This document shows positions 1 through 8,306 of a stretch of 32,685 nt of DNA, piece after piece (the stretch's first letter is position 1; each line of letters opens with the position of its first letter). The DNA is from Candidatus Eiseniibacteriota bacterium (GTDB lineage Bacteria > Eisenbacteria > RBG-16-71-46): NCBI GenBank assembly GCA_005893225.1, contig VBOT01000102.1, positions 1 through 32,685 of the forward strand, given 5' to 3'. Below the pieces are notes generated by a model that worked only from the letters and a program-made list of their open reading frames with translations, ran no database searches and was not told where the DNA came from. The translations under genes were made by a program, and so were the position numbers.

Positions 1-1
1 G

Positions 2-1390
2 GTGGTTCAGCTCACGGCGACGCCCTCGACCGGGTGGCATTTCGTCGGCTGGAGCGGCGATGCCGGCGGATCGGCGAACCCGCTGAGCGTGACCATGGAT
101 GGGAACAAGAACATCACCGCCACGTTCGCGGTCAACACCTACACTCTGACCGTGTCGGTGGTGGGAAGCGGGGCGATAACGAAGAACCCGAGCCAGCCGA
201 CCTACACGCACGGGACGGTGGTGCAGCTCACGGCCTCGGCGCCGACGGGATGGCATTTCGTGGGCTGGAGCGGCGATACGACTTGGTCGGGGGGCCAGTT
301 GAACCTGACCATGGATCGGAACTGGAACATCACGGCCACGTTCGCGATCAACACTTACACGCTGAGCGCGTCGGTGGTGGGGAGCGGGGCGGTGACGAAA
401 AGTCCGAACCAAGCGAGCTACAACCACGGGACGGTGGTCCAGCTCACGGCGACCCCGGCCGCGGGCTGGCAGTTCACGGGCTGGAGCGGGGACACCAGCG
501 GGACGGCGAACCCGATCAGCATGACCATGGATCGAAACAAGAGCGTGACCGCGACGTTCTACTCCAGCGGCTTCACGCTCTCCTACACGGTCGTGGGGCG
601 CGGCGCCGTGTCCGTGAGTCCCGACCAGGAGAGCTATGCCAACGGGACGCTGGTGATCCTCACCGCATCCCCGGGCGCCGGCTATCAGTTCGTGGGCTGG
701 AGCGGCGATGCCAACGGGACGGCGAACCCGCTCACCATGACGATGAACGGGGACAAGAGCGTCACCGTCACGTTCGCCGATCTGACCGCCCCGGCCGTGC
801 ACGTGGCGTCCCCCAACGGCGGGGAGGTCGTGTCCGTGGGCGGCGTGGCGCACCTCAGCTGGACGGCGACGGACGGGGCCGGGGATCCGGCCACCGTCGA
901 CATCCTGCTCTCGCGCGGCGGTTCGGGCGGCATCTTCCAGGCGATCGCGACCGGCGTCCCGAACACCGGCTCCTACGACTGGTCGGTGACGGGCCCGCCC
1001 TCGACCGCGGCCTACATCAAGGTGGAGGCGCGCGACCAGGCCGGGAACCTGGGCTCGGACAAGAGCGACATCAGCTTCACGATCAGCGGAACCACCGGGG
1101 TGGGGGACGCCCCCGTCGCCGAGTTCGCGCTCTCCCGGGTGTCTCCCAATCCCACCCGGGGTCGGGCCCTGGTCGAGTACTCGGTCCCGGTTGCGGCACG
1201 GGTGAAGCTCAGCGTCGTGGACCTCCAGGGAAGGATCGTGGACGTGCTCGCCGAGGGCGTACTCCCGCCGGGCCGCTACCAGTCGGCCTGGGATGGGCAC
1301 AGGAACCAAGGGCTCAACGCCGGGCTCTACTTCCTGCGCTACGAGGTGCCGGGAAGGACCTTTACCCGCCGCCTGGTGGTGGCGCGATGA
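2..1390 (+). CDS. Exported repeat protein with InlB-type B-repeats and FlgD/T9SS-like C-terminal domain (5' partial)
   Basis: The reading frame is open to the left edge, so the N-terminus and any signal peptide lie outside the window; 462 residues are visible. Residues 1-261 hold one partial and three complete copies of a 72-residue unit. Each unit carries a GW-F-GWSGD core and ends in a T-TF motif, typical of the bacterial divergent InlB B-repeat (Flg_new) family. A region near residues 262-370 starts with SPNGGE and resembles a fibronectin/Kre9-like beta domain. The last ~90 residues (SPNPTRG, AWDG, GLYF) form a FlgD-Ig or type-IX-secretion-like C-terminal domain. The protein is probably a surface or secreted adhesion-like protein; its ligand is unknown. 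The next gene carries the same C-terminal domain. Confidence 0.85.
   Translation: MVQLTATPSTGWHFVGWSGDAGGSANPLSVTMDGNKNITATFAVNTYTLTVSVVGSGAITKNPSQPTYTHGTVVQLTASAPTGWHFVGWSGDTTWSGGQLNLTMDRNWNITATFAINTYTLSASVVGSGAVTKSPNQASYNHGTVVQLTATPAAGWQFTGWSGDTSGTANPISMTMDRNKSVTATFYSSGFTLSYTVVGRGAVSVSPDQESYANGTLVILTASPGAGYQFVGWSGDANGTANPLTMTMNGDKSVTVTFADLTAPAVHVASPNGGEVVSVGGVAHLSWTATDGAGDPATVDILLSRGGSGGIFQAIATGVPNTGSYDWSVTGPPSTAAYIKVEARDQAGNLGSDKSDISFTISGTTGVGDAPVAEFALSRVSPNPTRGRALVEYSVPVAARVKLSVVDLQGRIVDVLAEGVLPPGRYQSAWDGHRNQGLNAGLYFLRYEVPGRTFTRRLVVAR
137..784 (+). repeat. Three complete 216-bp tandem repeats coding InlB-type B-repeats
   Basis: Units begin at 137, 353 and 569, each exactly 216 bp (72 codons). 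A partial copy precedes them at 1-136. Copies at 137 and 353 are clearly alike at the DNA level; the third has diverged. The exact period and retained identity indicate in-frame tandem duplication, so copy number could vary between strains. Confidence 0.85.
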
Positions 1391-1435
1391 GCTTCCCCGC
1401 GCGTGCGCGCCTTCGGCACGTGCGGGAGGTTTCGC

Positions 1436-1465
1436 TTGTCTCCCTGACCCGGCGACCGCTAGAAT
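1436..1465 (+). promoter_or_regulatory. Predicted promoter of the PQQ sugar dehydrogenase gene
   Basis: A -35 TTGTCT (1436-1441) and a -10 TAGAAT (1460-1465) are separated by 18 bp. They lie between the stop of the upstream gene and the chosen start at 1542, giving a predicted leader of about 70 nt. Confidence 0.55.
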
Positions 1466-1541
1466 CCTGGAGTGCGCGTGCTCCGCACACCCCCCTTCGA
1501 GCCAAACGGCCATACCCATCGCTGGGCTTTACGGTAGGTTC

Positions 1542-3101
1542 ATGCCTCCTCCACGAACCGCGCTGATCTTGTGCCTCGGCCTCCTCGCCTCGGGATCCAT
1601 GGCGGGGGCGTCGCCCCTTCAGATTCCCACGGACTTCACCGACCAGCAGGTCATGGACGGGCTCCGGCAGCCCACCGGGATGGCCTTTCTGCCCGACGGC
1701 CGCCTCCTGGTAGTGGAGCAGTCGGGAGGGGTGCGGATGATCGTGGAGGGCAAGCTCGGAGCCATCGATCCCGTGCTGACCGTCGACAGCGTGCTGGTCA
1801 GCCCCGAGCAGGGGCTCACCGGGATCGCCGTGGACCCCCGGTGGCCGAGCCGCCCCTACGTGTACGTCTACTACGACGCCCTCGAGCTGAGATGCCGGAT
1901 CACCCGGTTCAAGGCGATGGGCGACCTCACCGCGCCGACCAGCGGAGTGCTGTGGCTGGATCCCGCCTCGAGGTACGAGGTGATCCGGGACATCCCCGAT
2001 CTGAGGCTCTCGCACAACGGCGGGTCGTTGCGCTTCGGGCCGGACGGCATGCTGTACGCGGGCCTCGGGGAAGACAGCTTCTCGTGCGCGTCGCAGGACA
2101 CCCTGAGCCTGCGCGGCGTGATGATCCGCTGCGACCTGACGCGGCTCCCTGACGGTCTGGGCGGTCCGCCCGACAAGACCCTCCTGGTCCCGGCGGACAA
2201 CCCGATGGCGTCGCATCCCAATCTCAACGCGCGCCTGGTATGGGCGTCGGGGCTCAGGAATCCCTTCCGCTTCCACGTCGACCCGCGAGACGGCTCGCTG
2301 TTCGTCGCCGACGTGGGCTGGAACCTCTACGAGGAGATCGACCACATCACGTCACCGGGAGGTGACTACGGCTGGCCCTACCTCGAGGGCCCGGCGCCCT
2401 ACGTGAGCTCGTGCTCGGGGATCGTCAAGGCGTCCCAGTTCGAGGCCCCCATCCATTACTACGATCGCACCGGGTTCACCGCCACGGTCGTGAGCGGAGA
2501 CGTCTACCGCCGGGGCAACTGCTTCTATTGCAGCTTCCCGAACGAGTACGTGGGGGATTACTTCTTCAGCGACTACTACGCGGGCTTCCTACGGCGCCTG
2601 AAGCACGACGAGAGCGGCTGGAGCCTCGCTGCCCCGGTGCCCGGCCAGCCCGACGCCCTCGACTGGGGGCTGGGCTTCGAGCAGGTGAGCGATTACCTGG
2701 TGGCCCCCGACGGCTCGCTCTGGTACTGCAGGATGGCTCGCGACTATCAGGATGGCACGGGGGAGATCCACCGCATCTTCTACTCGTCGCCGCTGGTCTC
2801 GGTCGGCGCGCGCCCCACCGAGAGCGTCAGCTTCGCCGCGCCCTACCCCTCGCCGACGCGCGGCCGCGCCACCCTCACCTACACCGTGCCGCGGAGCGCT
2901 CGCGTGAGTCTCTCCATCTACGACGCCTCCGGGCGTCAGGTGCGGCGTCTCGGGCCGCCCGCCATCGTGGCCGCGGGCCGTCACACGCAGGTCTGGGACG
3001 GCCGGACCGAGCGCGGGGAAGAGGCCGCCCCGGGGATGTACCTGGCGCGGCTGGTGGTGGACGGGGTCAGGTTCGAGCGGAACATCCCGCTGGTGCGGTG
3101 A
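1542..3101 (+). CDS. PQQ-dependent sugar dehydrogenase (glucose/sorbosone dehydrogenase family), secreted
   Basis: 519 residues. The frame is open further upstream but overlaps the previous gene there. ATG 1542 is chosen because it follows a promoter and starts a clear signal peptide (basic start, ILCLGLLASG core). The mature part is a six-bladed beta-propeller of the soluble aldose dehydrogenase type: LRQPTGMAFLPDGRLLV, SHNGGSLRFGPDGMLYAGLGE, LRNPFRFHVDP-DGSLFVADVGWN-YEEI and GGDYGWPYLEG are family hallmarks. The expected role is oxidation of sugars in the periplasm or outside the cell using PQQ; the true substrate cannot be read from sequence. The last ~85 residues repeat the FlgD-Ig/T9SS-like domain of the upstream protein (PSPTRGRATLTY, VWDG, GMYLARL). 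It is convergent with the next gene, 24 bp away. Confidence 0.88.
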   Translation: MPPPRTALILCLGLLASGSMAGASPLQIPTDFTDQQVMDGLRQPTGMAFLPDGRLLVVEQSGGVRMIVEGKLGAIDPVLTVDSVLVSPEQGLTGIAVDPRWPSRPYVYVYYDALELRCRITRFKAMGDLTAPTSGVLWLDPASRYEVIRDIPDLRLSHNGGSLRFGPDGMLYAGLGEDSFSCASQDTLSLRGVMIRCDLTRLPDGLGGPPDKTLLVPADNPMASHPNLNARLVWASGLRNPFRFHVDPRDGSLFVADVGWNLYEEIDHITSPGGDYGWPYLEGPAPYVSSCSGIVKASQFEAPIHYYDRTGFTATVVSGDVYRRGNCFYCSFPNEYVGDYFFSDYYAGFLRRLKHDESGWSLAAPVPGQPDALDWGLGFEQVSDYLVAPDGSLWYCRMARDYQDGTGEIHRIFYSSPLVSVGARPTESVSFAAPYPSPTRGRATLTYTVPRSARVSLSIYDASGRQVRRLGPPAIVAAGRHTQVWDGRTERGEEAAPGMYLARLVVDGVRFERNIPLVR

Positions 3102-3125
3102 CCGGCGCGGACCGGCCTCGCGACA

Positions 3126-4436
3126 CTAGCGCCGGCTGCCTTCGATCACCCTGAGCCCGCGCCCCAGCGCGCGAACGCGGCGGCGAAGATCCTCGAACCC
3201 CGCCGCCGCCATGAGGGTGATGAGCGGCTCGGCGGGGACGCGCGTCCTCAGCGAGTCCTGGAAGATCACTCCCAGGATCGAGAAGTAGGTCACGACCAGG
3301 GCGCCGAGCGACTGGTACCAGCGCCTTGGGCCGGCGAGCGTGTGCCCGAGACCCCAGGCCGCGAGCGGCAGGACGAGCAGGGACCAGACGAACAGGAGGT
3401 CCAGCCGCCCGAGCCGCGCCGCGAGAGGCCCCACGACCCGCCCGGGCTCCTCGCTCTTGATGCTCCAGAGGTGGGCCAGCTTGTCCGCGGCCATTGCCGG
3501 CCACGAGCGGAGGTTGAGCGCGAGCATCTTCCAGGCCTCGCGCAGGGCCCGGGCGTCCGCCTCGGCCTCCGAGGTCTTTCCCGCGGCCGCGCCCGCGATC
3601 GCGGGCCCGCTATCGCTCTCGAGATGGAGAAGGGGACGGTTGCCGTCGAGCAGCGAGCGTCCGGCGCGGGTGGTGACCAGGACGGGCGCCCGGAAGTCCA
3701 CCGTGTTGCGGAGGCACCAGGGCCCCGCGACCAGAAGGATTCCGACGAGGACCAGGGTCACCTGGCGCAGGCGGTCGGCCGGGGCGACCGTGAGACCGAT
3801 CGGGACCCATGCCCAGGCCGCGATCAGCGCCGGCAGGAGCAGGGCCGACTCGAGGGTGAGGGAGGCGACTCCCCACATCAACCCGACTCCCAGGGCGCGC
3901 CCCGGCCGCGGAGTCTTCACCCATGCGGCGCTGAGCACCAGGGCGACCAGCAGCGCCGCCGAGAGCGCGCTCTCGAGCGGGGCCCCGACCGAGGCCGAGA
4001 CCAGCAGGGGATGGCAGGCGCACAACCAGCCCGCGGCGCGCCCGATCGGGCCTCCGAAGGTCGCGGCTCCCAGCGAGGCCACCAGCGGCGGAACCAGGGC
4101 GCTCGCGAAGCACAAGAGCAGGGCGGCGAGAATGTAATGATGCCCGGCCGAGCGATAGATCAGCGCCTCCGCCCAGGGGACGAGAGGCGGGACGAGCGCC
4201 GTCGGTGAAGGTCTGGAGACACCGCCCAGCGAGAAGCCGTAACCCCTTGCGAGGTTCCAGGCCACCGCGTCCACCTCCGCCGCCGCTCCGGGTGCGTGAG
4301 GGTCCGGGCCAAGGGCCCAGAGCGCGTACAGCGCGCGCAGGGCGAAGGCCACGCCGAAGAGGAGCAACCAGGGACCCGGGTGGGCTCGACCGCCCTGACG
4401 CGGCCGGGAAGCGGGCGATGGGTCGCGTCTCAGCAT
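3126..4436 (-). CDS. GT-C fold glycosyltransferase (family 39 / PMT-like), polytopic membrane protein
   Basis: 436 residues with about 9-11 hydrophobic segments. The first loop carries acidic residues (AAEVDAVAWNLARGYGF), which is the position of the catalytic or metal-binding acid in GT39/GT83 enzymes. A later AGPWCLRNTVDFRAPVLVTT-GR-LLDGN region and the C-terminal RTRVPAEPLITL match the pattern of bacterial GT-C enzymes that use polyprenyl-phosphate sugars. The likely role is transfer of a sugar to a lipid, glycan or protein on the outer face of the inner membrane; acceptor and donor are unknown. The start ATG has no Shine-Dalgarno but sits 9 nt downstream of an extended -10 box, so the mRNA may be leaderless. 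It appears monocistronic. Confidence 0.75.
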   Translation of the reverse strand: MLRRDPSPASRPRQGGRAHPGPWLLLFGVAFALRALYALWALGPDPHAPGAAAEVDAVAWNLARGYGFSLGGVSRPSPTALVPPLVPWAEALIYRSAGHHYILAALLLCFASALVPPLVASLGAATFGGPIGRAAGWLCACHPLLVSASVGAPLESALSAALLVALVLSAAWVKTPRPGRALGVGLMWGVASLTLESALLLPALIAAWAWVPIGLTVAPADRLRQVTLVLVGILLVAGPWCLRNTVDFRAPVLVTTRAGRSLLDGNRPLLHLESDSGPAIAGAAAGKTSEAEADARALREAWKMLALNLRSWPAMAADKLAHLWSIKSEEPGRVVGPLAARLGRLDLLFVWSLLVLPLAAWGLGHTLAGPRRWYQSLGALVVTYFSILGVIFQDSLRTRVPAEPLITLMAAAGFEDLRRRVRALGRGLRVIEGSRR

Positions 4437-4445
4437 GGATCGGAG

Positions 4446-4454
4446 ATTCTAGCA
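4446..4454 (-). promoter_or_regulatory. Extended -10 promoter of the GT-C glycosyltransferase gene
   Basis: Read on the minus strand this is TGCTAGAAT: a TGN extension plus TAGAAT. No good -35 is visible. The last -10 base is 9 nt before the ATG, placing the transcription start within about 0-3 nt of the start codon. Confidence 0.5.
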
Positions 4455-4655
4455 GAGAGCGTTCCAGCGCACGCCGGGTCGTGCAGGAAGCGCGCCGACA
4501 GGCCCTGGGGTCCATGCGCGACGCAACGAGGGGAGCGGTTCCGGCTCGTGCGTCCCCGCCCCGAAGAGGCCAACGAATCCGAGAAGACGCTGTATCGCCT
4601 CGGTCCCGCCGAGATCGGCAGACGAGTTGCTACCGAGGTCGGGACGGAGGACACG

Positions 4656-5168
4656 ATGGACCATTACACACCCAAGCGGCGCATCCCGGTAACTCTTTGG
4701 TCGGAGGACGTGCAGGGCGCGTCCGGCCAGATCTTCCTCGACCTTGGCACCTCGGGGGGCCGGCACCAGACCATTCTCGAGAAGCTCAACGAGTCGTCCC
4801 CGTTCCTGCCGGTGGTCATCGGCCAGGAGGGACGCATCCACCTGTTCAGCCGGCAGCGTCTCACGCGCATCACTCCGGGCCGCCAGGTGCTCCAGAGCGA
4901 CGTCTTCGCGCGCGGCTTCCAGCCGTGGCGCGAGGAGCGAGTGGACGTGTCGTTGACCGACGGCACGCGCTTCTCGGGGCGCGTGTGGACGCCGCTCGAG
5001 CGCGAGACCCAGCGGCTCTCTGACTTCATGAACCAGCAGGGGGCGGGTTTCTTCGTCCTCATCACCCCCGCGGGCCTCCACCTGGTGAACGCCGGCCGCG
5101 TGGCCGAGATGGCGCTCGCCGAGAGCGTCGGGGCTCCGCTCTCCTCCGCACCCTCGATCGTGTACTGA
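4656..5168 (+). CDS. Conserved-looking protein of unknown function
   Basis: 170 residues. The start at 4656 is supported by GGAGG five nt upstream; the frame extends further 5' without a convincing start. There is no signal peptide or membrane segment, so it is probably cytoplasmic. The second half (ERVDVSLTDGTRFSGRV, then LSDFMNQ, GFFVLITPAG and LVNAGRVAEM) has the layout of small beta-barrel domains annotated as DUF6812-like, in which a VxLxDGxxxxGxV strand pair opens the fold; this resemblance is from memory. The first half has no recognised domain. It lies between a glycosyltransferase on the other strand and a peptidase on the same strand (118-nt gap), so no operon partner is evident. 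Confidence 0.7.
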   Translation: MDHYTPKRRIPVTLWSEDVQGASGQIFLDLGTSGGRHQTILEKLNESSPFLPVVIGQEGRIHLFSRQRLTRITPGRQVLQSDVFARGFQPWREERVDVSLTDGTRFSGRVWTPLERETQRLSDFMNQQGAGFFVLITPAGLHLVNAGRVAEMALAESVGAPLSSAPSIVY

Positions 5169-5203
5169 TTCGCGGGAGGCCGCGGCTCGGGGGCGCCGGC
5201 CTG

Positions 5204-5212
5204 TGGTAGACT
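5204..5212 (+). promoter_or_regulatory. Extended -10 promoter of the zinc peptidase gene
   Basis: TGGTAGACT is a TGN extension followed by TAGACT at 5207-5212. No clear -35 is present. The predicted transcript would have a leader of about 65-70 nt before ATG 5287. The box lies inside the open upstream part of the reading frame, which argues for the downstream start. Confidence 0.45.
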
Positions 5213-5286
5213 GCGTCGGTTTTTTCCCCGACCCGCCGGACGAGGCCGTCGCCGCCGGGCGCGGGCGTTCCCGGACCGAGGATCGC

Positions 5287-6939
5287 ATGGAGATCGGCAG
5301 GGCCGCGCCGGCGCAGCGACAGGAAGCGGTGGCGCGGTTCATCGACGAGCTGGTCGCCGAGATCGAGCCGCTCCAGCGCCGCTACAACGAGGCGACCTGG
5401 ATGGCGAGCATCACCGGGGCCTCCGAGCACGTCGCGGAGAGCGCCCGGCTGGACGCCCAGATCCGCAAGGTGTTCGCGCGGCCCGAGCCCTATGCTTTCC
5501 TGCGCGAGATCAGGAGCCGGGGAGGCGTCGCCGATCGCTTGCTCCAGCGGCAGGCGTCGCTGTTGTTCGACCAGTTTCGGGCCCACCAGATCGCTCCCGA
5601 GACCATCGAGCAGATGGTGCGGATCGAGAAGGACCTCGACCAGCGATTCAACAACTTCCGGGCGAGCATCGACGGCCGGCCCGTGACCGACAACCAGATT
5701 CGCGAGGTGCTGCGGACATCGGACGACGTGGCCGAGCGCCGGCGGGCATGGGAGGCCTCGAAGCGGATCGGCGCCGAGGTGGCGGGCGAGCTTATCGAGC
5801 TGGTCCGGCTGCGCAACCGGTCGGCGCGCGAGCTCGAGTTCGACAACTATTACTCCATGATGCTCGAGCTCGACGAGCTCGACGAGCGTGAGCTGTTCGG
5901 GCTCCTCGACGAGCTGGAGCGGGGGACCCGGCCGCTCTTCGAGGCGTACCGGCGCGATCTGGACGACCGCCTGGCCCGGCGCTTCGGGACGCCGGTCGAG
6001 GACCTGCGCCCGTGGCACTACGGCGATCCGTTCTTCCAGGAAGCCCCGGCCCCGGAATACGGCCTCGACCCCTGCTTCAAGGGGCTCGAGCTCGACCGGC
6101 TGACGGAACGCTTCTTCGGCGCGATCGGGCTCGAGGTGCGCGACCTGCTCGAGCGCGCCGACCTCTACGAGCGCCCGGGGAAGAGCCAGCACGCCTTCTG
6201 CCTCTCGGTCGACCGCGGCTCCGACATTCGCGTGCTCTGCAACCTGCGGCCGAACGAGTTCTGGATGGGGGTCATGCTCCACGAGTTCGGACACGCGGTG
6301 TACGACAAGTACATCGAGAGCTCGCTGCCCTACGTGCTGCGCGTGCCGGCCCACACCTTGACCACCGAGGCCAGCGCGATGCTCTTCGGCCGGCTGTCCA
6401 AGAGCCCGGCATGGCTGACCCGCTACGCCGGCATGCCGGCCGGCGAGGCGCGTTCCGCGGGCGAGGTCATCGGCCGCGCGATCCGCGCGCAGCTCCTGGT
6501 GCAGACGCGCTGGAACCTGGTCATGTGCCACATGGAGCGCGCGCTCTACCGCGACCCCGAGCAGGACCTCGACCGGCTGTGGTGGGACCTGGTGGAGGAG
6601 TTCCAGTGGGTGCGCCGGCCCGATGGGCGGCGGGCCCCCGACTGGGCCAGCAAGATCCATTTCAGCGTGGCGCCGGTCTACTACCATAACTACATGCTCG
6701 GGGAGATCATGGCCTCGCAGATCCAGTCCCACCTGCTGCGCGAGTTGCGGGGCGCGGGAGCGGACGCCTGGGATCGCTACGTCGCGAGCCCCGAGGTCGG
6801 CTCGGCGCTGGTCGACCGGCTCTACCGCTCGGGCAAGTCGCTGGACTGGCGCGAGGCGATCCGCCGGGCCAGCGGCGAGGAGTTGTCGCCGGCGGCCTTC
6901 GTGGACGACCTCGCCGGCCGGCTGGCGACTCGTGAGTGA
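5287..6939 (+). CDS. M2/M3-type zinc metallopeptidase (peptidyl-dipeptidase-like)
   Basis: 550 residues from ATG 5287, which has GAGG five nt upstream. The zinc-binding motif HEFGH is at residues 332-336. The third ligand is Glu361 in TTEAS, 29 residues after the first His; M2 and M3 peptidases show 28-29. Other family blocks are RRAWEASKRIG, ELVRLRNRSAREL-FDNYY, LRPWHYGDPFFQE and ERPGKSQHAFC, and a C-terminal YYHNYMLGEIMASQ. The protein is largely helical and lacks a signal peptide, so it is probably a cytoplasmic enzyme degrading oligopeptides or releasing dipeptides. I favour M2 (ACE-like) over M3 from the overall blocks but cannot separate them firmly. The next gene's promoter lies directly after its stop codon. 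Confidence 0.87.
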   Translation: MEIGRAAPAQRQEAVARFIDELVAEIEPLQRRYNEATWMASITGASEHVAESARLDAQIRKVFARPEPYAFLREIRSRGGVADRLLQRQASLLFDQFRAHQIAPETIEQMVRIEKDLDQRFNNFRASIDGRPVTDNQIREVLRTSDDVAERRRAWEASKRIGAEVAGELIELVRLRNRSARELEFDNYYSMMLELDELDERELFGLLDELERGTRPLFEAYRRDLDDRLARRFGTPVEDLRPWHYGDPFFQEAPAPEYGLDPCFKGLELDRLTERFFGAIGLEVRDLLERADLYERPGKSQHAFCLSVDRGSDIRVLCNLRPNEFWMGVMLHEFGHAVYDKYIESSLPYVLRVPAHTLTTEASAMLFGRLSKSPAWLTRYAGMPAGEARSAGEVIGRAIRAQLLVQTRWNLVMCHMERALYRDPEQDLDRLWWDLVEEFQWVRRPDGRRAPDWASKIHFSVAPVYYHNYMLGEIMASQIQSHLLRELRGAGADAWDRYVASPEVGSALVDRLYRSGKSLDWREAIRRASGEELSPAAFVDDLAGRLATRE

Positions 6940-6952
6940 GGCGCGCTAGACT
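6923..6952 (+). promoter_or_regulatory. Predicted promoter of the ctaG-like gene, leaderless type
   Basis: TAGACT at 6947-6952 is preceded at 18 bp by TGGCGA (6923-6928), a poor -35 inside the peptidase gene. The -10 ends 9 nt before ATG 6962 and no Shine-Dalgarno lies between, so transcription should begin at or just before the start codon. Confidence 0.5.
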
Positions 6953-6961
6953 CCGCGCTCG

Positions 6962-8206
6962 ATGACCGAGCAGCGAACCTTTCCGGCGCGGGACCGCCGG
7001 GGAGCCGCGTGCGCCCTCCTCGTGATCGCGGCGCTCCTGCTCCCGGGCCTCGCCGGCCGCGCGCGCGCCGACTGGGGCGATGCCGGCGCCGACAGCGTCT
7101 ATTTGATCGGCGAGTTCGTCGACCCGGTCTGCATCTTCCAGCACGGGATGCAGGGCACCCTGCAGCGCCAGTGCGCCCTGGTGCGGGGCAGGGTCGACCA
7201 GGGGATGTGGTTCCTCGACGTCCGTCATCGCCGCCTCTATACCGTGATCGGCCAGACCCACTGGCAGGACCCGCGGCGGGGCTTCCTGGAGTCGCTGGGC
7301 GACACGTTCGCGGTGCGCGGGAAGGTGTGGCGTCGCGACGGGGGGGCGGCCATCGCCATCACGGCCGCCTATCCCTACCGCCAGCAGCCGCCCGCGCGCG
7401 TGACCTGGTGGCCCTGGAGGTGGGCGTGGAGCGTGCTCGCCGGCTGCGCCCTGCTCGGCGCGCTCTACGCCTGGGCGCTGCTCCTCCGGGCCCGTGAGCG
7501 TCCGGGAGGCGAACCGATCGAGATCTGGCGCGCGATCTCGTTCGCGGCCGGCCTGCTCATTGTGGTCGTGGCGCTCGAGGGGCCGATCCACGACCTCAGC
7601 GACTACTACCTGTTCAGCACCCACATGGTCCAGCACCTGCTGCTCGCTCAGCTCTTCCCCCCGCTCGTCCTGGTCGGGCTGCCCCTGTGGCTCAAGCGCT
7701 CGCTCCTCGCCCCGCGCCCGGTCGCGGCCGTCTGGCGCGCGGCCGCGCGCGTGCCGGTCGGCTTCGCGCTCTACACCATCGTGCTGTGCCTGTGGCACTT
7801 TCCGACCTTCTATGAATGGATGATGCGCGATCACGGCGTCCACATCGTCATGCATCTGACGCTGATGGGCACCGCCCTCCTGATGTGGTGGCCGGTGGTG
7901 GGGGCGGAGGCCGCCGAGAACCCGCTCTCGCCCCCGGGACAGATGCTCTACCTGTTCCTGCTCGGGACTCCGATGATGGCGGTGGCGGCGCTCATCACGT
8001 TCGCCGACCACCCGCTCTATCCGTGGTACGCGCTCGCGCCGCGCTTCATGGGGATGCCGGCGCTCGACGACCAGCGACTCGGCGGGCTCATCATGTGGGT
8101 GCCCGGGGGCCTGTACTACTGGGGGGCGATGAGCGTCGTCTACTTCCGCTGGGCCGCGCGCGAGAGCCGCTCCGACGATCCGTTCCTGATCCGGGACGCC
8201 GTCTAG
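6962..8206 (+). CDS. ctaG: CtaG-like cytochrome c oxidase assembly protein with extra N-terminal Cys-His-Cys domain
   Basis: 414 residues. Residues 1-36 are a signal peptide or first membrane anchor. Residues ~45-135 form an extracytoplasmic domain with GEFVDPVC, Cys57, His61 and Cys71. The rest has about 6-7 membrane segments matching the CtaG_caa3 family, including EGPIHDLSDYYLFSTHMVQH, LWHFPTFYEWMM and MHLTLMGTALLMWWPVVG. CtaG proteins of this family are needed to build aa3/caa3 oxidases, probably through copper delivery. Ordinary members start at the membrane part. The added domain aligns with the small exported protein at 16458-16871, with identical C-x3-H-x9-C spacing. No cytochrome oxidase genes lie nearby in the window. 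The start is at the 5' end of a predicted leaderless mRNA. Confidence 0.85.
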   Translation: MTEQRTFPARDRRGAACALLVIAALLLPGLAGRARADWGDAGADSVYLIGEFVDPVCIFQHGMQGTLQRQCALVRGRVDQGMWFLDVRHRRLYTVIGQTHWQDPRRGFLESLGDTFAVRGKVWRRDGGAAIAITAAYPYRQQPPARVTWWPWRWAWSVLAGCALLGALYAWALLLRARERPGGEPIEIWRAISFAAGLLIVVVALEGPIHDLSDYYLFSTHMVQHLLLAQLFPPLVLVGLPLWLKRSLLAPRPVAAVWRAAARVPVGFALYTIVLCLWHFPTFYEWMMRDHGVHIVMHLTLMGTALLMWWPVVGAEAAENPLSPPGQMLYLFLLGTPMMAVAALITFADHPLYPWYALAPRFMGMPALDDQRLGGLIMWVPGGLYYWGAMSVVYFRWAARESRSDDPFLIRDAV

Positions 8207-8238
8207 CCCAGCCCAGGGGACTCCTGCGGGGCCCGCGG

Positions 8239-8267
8239 TTGCCCCCCGGCGCGCCGGATGGGATATT
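8239..8267 (+). promoter_or_regulatory. Predicted promoter of the citrate synthase gene
   Basis: TTGCCC (8239-8244), a 17-bp spacer and GATATT (8262-8267). The predicted leader is about 33 nt and contains the strong Shine-Dalgarno AAAGGAGA just before ATG 8307. Confidence 0.5.
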
Positions 8268-8306
8268 CGCGCGACGACTCCGTTCATCCGCGAAAGGAGA
8301 ACCTGC

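Noticed and set aside
1293-1541. Upstream extension of the sugar dehydrogenase frame
   Set aside because: It overlaps the previous gene and the promoter and would place the clear signal peptide inside the protein.
5062-6732. 556-codon open frame on the minus strand
   Set aside because: Antisense to the zinc peptidase with its intact HEFGH site; the product is Val/Glu/His-rich and patternless.
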